6,149 nucleotides of DNA from Parachlamydiaceae bacterium (GTDB lineage: Bacteria > Chlamydiota > Chlamydiia > Chlamydiales > Parachlamydiaceae): the NCBI GenBank assembly GCA_003164155.1, contig PLSG01000573.1:1-6149 (forward strand). The letters are read 5' to 3'. The position numbers and the translations under genes are program-made. Positions 4,392 through 6,149 of this stretch are shown one piece after another. The first letter of the stretch is position 1; each line of letters starts with the position of its first letter. The notes beneath the pieces are model-generated. The model made no database searches. It had not been told where the DNA came from and was given only the letters and a program-made list of their open reading frames with translations.

Positions 4392-5765
4392 CTAGATTTT
4401 GGAGTGAGCTTTGCTTATGTCTTTTCCATTGACCTGGCTCAAAGCATCCGGGCTGATTTTTCCAAGATCTTGAGGGAGCTCTAACCCAGCTAGTGAAGCG
4501 ATGTCATGCAGGGCTGGCAGTGACTTTGTAAATTGGCTGATAAAGTTTGAGGTCGATGACCCTTTGCCATCTGAGCTGCCGCTGTCCCATACGGTGATCT
4601 TGTCTATCTTGATATTTTTAATTGCTTCCACTTGCAATTTCACGATCTCTTCAAGTTTCTCTATTAACAGCATCGTAGCGGCACTCTTAGCATCTTCACC
4701 GCAAGCTTCGAAAAGTTGTTTGTAACCCTTAGCTTTAGCGTCCAACAGCTTTTGAATGCCTTCAGCTTCAGCTTGTCTGATTGACATAATGGCTTCGGCT
4801 TCGCCGCGTGCTATGATGGCTTTGCTTTGGGCTTCTGCCTCAGCGTCAATTTGCATTTTTCGCTTTTTGATCTCTTGGGGAACAACTTGTTCGGCTTCTA
4901 AGAGTTGCGTTTGAGCCAGGGCGCGCGCTCTTTGAATCGTTGCTTCGGCATTTTGCTTAGCTACTTGACTGCGCTGGGCGGCTTCCGCTTCCCTTTCAGC
5001 CAATGCCGCATTTGTTAAAGCCATTTGAGCTTTAGAGTCGTTTTCCCCTTTGACTGCTTCCGCATTATAGGCCGCTACAAACACTCGGCGGTCTCTTTCT
5101 GCTAAGGCTTTTCCAATATCCCCTTGCTTTTCTTGCTCAGCCACATCGACTTTAGCTTGATTCACAGCCATGGAAGAGGCTTTCATGCCGATACTTTCAA
5201 TATAATTTGATTCGTCAGTTATGTCTGTGATGTTGACATTCAGCAAAGTCAGGCCGATCTTATGCAGTTCAGGCTCAATATTTTTCTTGATGGAATCTAA
5301 AAAGCGCTCTCTATCTTGGTTGATCTCTTCAATTCGCAAGGAAGCAACTGTTAGGCGCAGCTGGCCGATAATGATTTCTGTAGCCATAGATTCTATTTCT
5401 CTGTGGCCCAAATCCAGCATCCTGACGGCGGCGTTGTTCATCACATCGGGAGTGATGCCTACGGCAACGGTAAATGTGCTTGGCACATTTACGCGGATAT
5501 TTTGATGGGAAAGGGCCCCCTTTAATGGAATATGGATAGTGCGCGGCGTTAAGTCCAAGAAAGCATACCCTTGGATCAAGGGCCATATGAATGTTCCTCC
5601 CCCATGAAAGCATTGGACAGTCTTACTACCAGCTACGCGGCCATAAACCACCAAGACTTTGTTAGAAGGGCAGCGGCGATACAGTTTCGCCAGAAAAAAT
5701 ATGGTTGAGAACAGGAATAGAAGAAACCCTGCTACAGTGATGCTTAAATATGAAATGTCGTACAT
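4392..5765 (-). CDS. floT: Flotillin-like SPFH/band 7 membrane scaffold protein
   Basis: This encodes 457 residues, a little shorter than Bacillus FloT (about 509). Flotillins oligomerise on the membrane and organise lipid-ordered microdomains that gather signalling, secretion and transport proteins. An N-terminal membrane segment (about 7-27) is followed by basic residues. The SPFH domain spans about 30-205. A long coiled coil rich in Glu-Ala repeats follows (about 205-385, for example AEREAEAAQ and ARGEAEAI). The tail is Gly/Ser-rich and then carries the conserved flotillin end PALHDIASLAGLELPQDLG (417-435). The upstream nfeD-like gene ends 8 bp before the ATG, and the ribosome site AAGG overlaps its TAA, so the two are probably translationally coupled. 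This pairing matches yuaF-yuaG in Bacillus and yqiJ-yqiK in E. coli. No internal promoter is evident. Confidence 0.93.
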   Translation of the reverse strand: MYDISYLSITVAGFLLFLFSTIFFLAKLYRRCPSNKVLVVYGRVAGSKTVQCFHGGGTFIWPLIQGYAFLDLTPRTIHIPLKGALSHQNIRVNVPSTFTVAVGITPDVMNNAAVRMLDLGHREIESMATEIIIGQLRLTVASLRIEEINQDRERFLDSIKKNIEPELHKIGLTLLNVNITDITDESNYIESIGMKASSMAVNQAKVDVAEQEKQGDIGKALAERDRRVFVAAYNAEAVKGENDSKAQMALTNAALAEREAEAAQRSQVAKQNAEATIQRARALAQTQLLEAEQVVPQEIKKRKMQIDAEAEAQSKAIIARGEAEAIMSIRQAEAEGIQKLLDAKAKGYKQLFEACGEDAKSAATMLLIEKLEEIVKLQVEAIKNIKIDKITVWDSGSSDGKGSSTSNFISQFTKSLPALHDIASLAGLELPQDLGKISPDALSQVNGKDISKAHSKI

Positions 5766-5773
5766 AAATGCCT

Positions 5774-6149
5774 TTATAATGGTGTAACGATAACAGTGTT
5801 GTCGTCGAATTTTTCAATAATTTTTACGCGTATAAACGAAGGCAAGTCTTCATGTTGGTGAGAGATAGCATCTATTTCATGTGTGAAATGGTGCAATGAC
5901 AGTGAAACCTTGCCTTTTCCCCCTTTTGGAATGCATTGATAAACATAGCCCTCTTTCCCAATGGCATCTTCAATTCTGTATATGCTTCCAGAACTCCTCA
6001 GCTTTTTGGCTAATTTAAAAAGAGAGTGCATGATTAGGGCTGCAAAAATGCCTACAGCCAGAGATATTCCAAGCGTAGGGCCAGCTTGAAGTTCGAAATC
6101 ATTTTGGCAAGTGAGAGCAGACCATCCGAACATCATTAGAAAACCCGTG
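5774..6149 (-). CDS. NfeD-like (YuaF/YqiJ-type) membrane protein, 5' end outside the window
   Basis: At least 124 codons are open to the window edge. The first ATG in view (6136) lacks a good ribosome site, and the frame continues upstream as T-G-F-L, so the true start is probably outside. Counting from that ATG, a membrane helix spans about 20-42. A C-terminal OB-fold of NfeD type spans about 57-120, with the usual opening I-G-K-E-G-Y-V, the G-K-V strand and the closing V-K-I-I-E...T-V-I-V-T-P. The N-terminal hydrophobic residues (TGFLMMFGWSAL) may end an earlier helix. NfeD partners assist flotillins in membrane microdomains; adjacency to the flotillin gene and the 8-bp spacing support this. 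It is the short type, without the ClpP-like protease domain. Confidence 0.85.
   Translation of the reverse strand, partial: TGFLMMFGWSALTCQNDFELQAGPTLGISLAVGIFAALIMHSLFKLAKKLRSSGSIYRIEDAIGKEGYVYQCIPKGGKGKVSLSLHHFTHEIDAISHQHEDLPSFIRVKIIEKFDDNTVIVTPL

Overview
The window reads as chromosomal DNA of a bacterium that lives with or inside eukaryotic cells. The evidence is two convergent genes for low-complexity, eukaryote-facing proteins (one with a tristetraprolin-like CCCH zinc finger), a flotillin/NfeD pair, good Shine-Dalgarno sites (AAGAGG, GGAGG, AGGAGG), sigma70-type promoters and moderate base composition. An amoeba-associated chlamydia (Waddlia/Parachlamydia type) is my best guess. It rests on gene flavour only, because no ribosomal or other marker gene is present.

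Layout. 1-413: a small secreted protein of unknown function behind a promoter whose spacer and -10 region are covered by an 18-bp palindrome. 414-833: no gene; this stretch holds a 242-bp element with 24-bp perfect terminal inverted repeats and a nested hairpin, followed by a near-consensus promoter. 834-1724 (+): a Pro/Ser-rich protein with a PAM2-like motif and one C-terminal CCCH zinc finger of TTP type. 1725-1874: two hairpins between convergent genes. 1875-2852 (-): a putative effector with an N-terminal cysteine cluster, a helical domain, 41-residue tandem repeats and C-terminal tyrosine motifs. 2853-3119: its promoter and a perfect 16-bp hairpin that probably ends the next transcript. 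3120-4148 (-): a zinc-dependent medium-chain alcohol dehydrogenase. 4149-4391: its promoter, a 15-nt tRNA-Gly-like fragment, 9-bp tandem repeats and a hairpin terminator. 4392-6149 (-): a flotillin and, 8 bp upstream of it, an NfeD-like membrane protein that runs off the window; these form one operon.

The most notable content is the CCCH/PAM2 protein. Both motifs belong to eukaryotic cytoplasmic mRNA control: the CCCH finger binds AU-rich RNA, and PAM2 binds the MLLE domain of poly(A)-binding protein. Together they suggest a secreted effector aimed at host mRNA. The neighbouring convergent gene also looks like an effector, so 834-2852 may be a small effector island. It is flanked by repeat structures and adjoins housekeeping genes. 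Effector status is inferred and no secretion signal was recognised.
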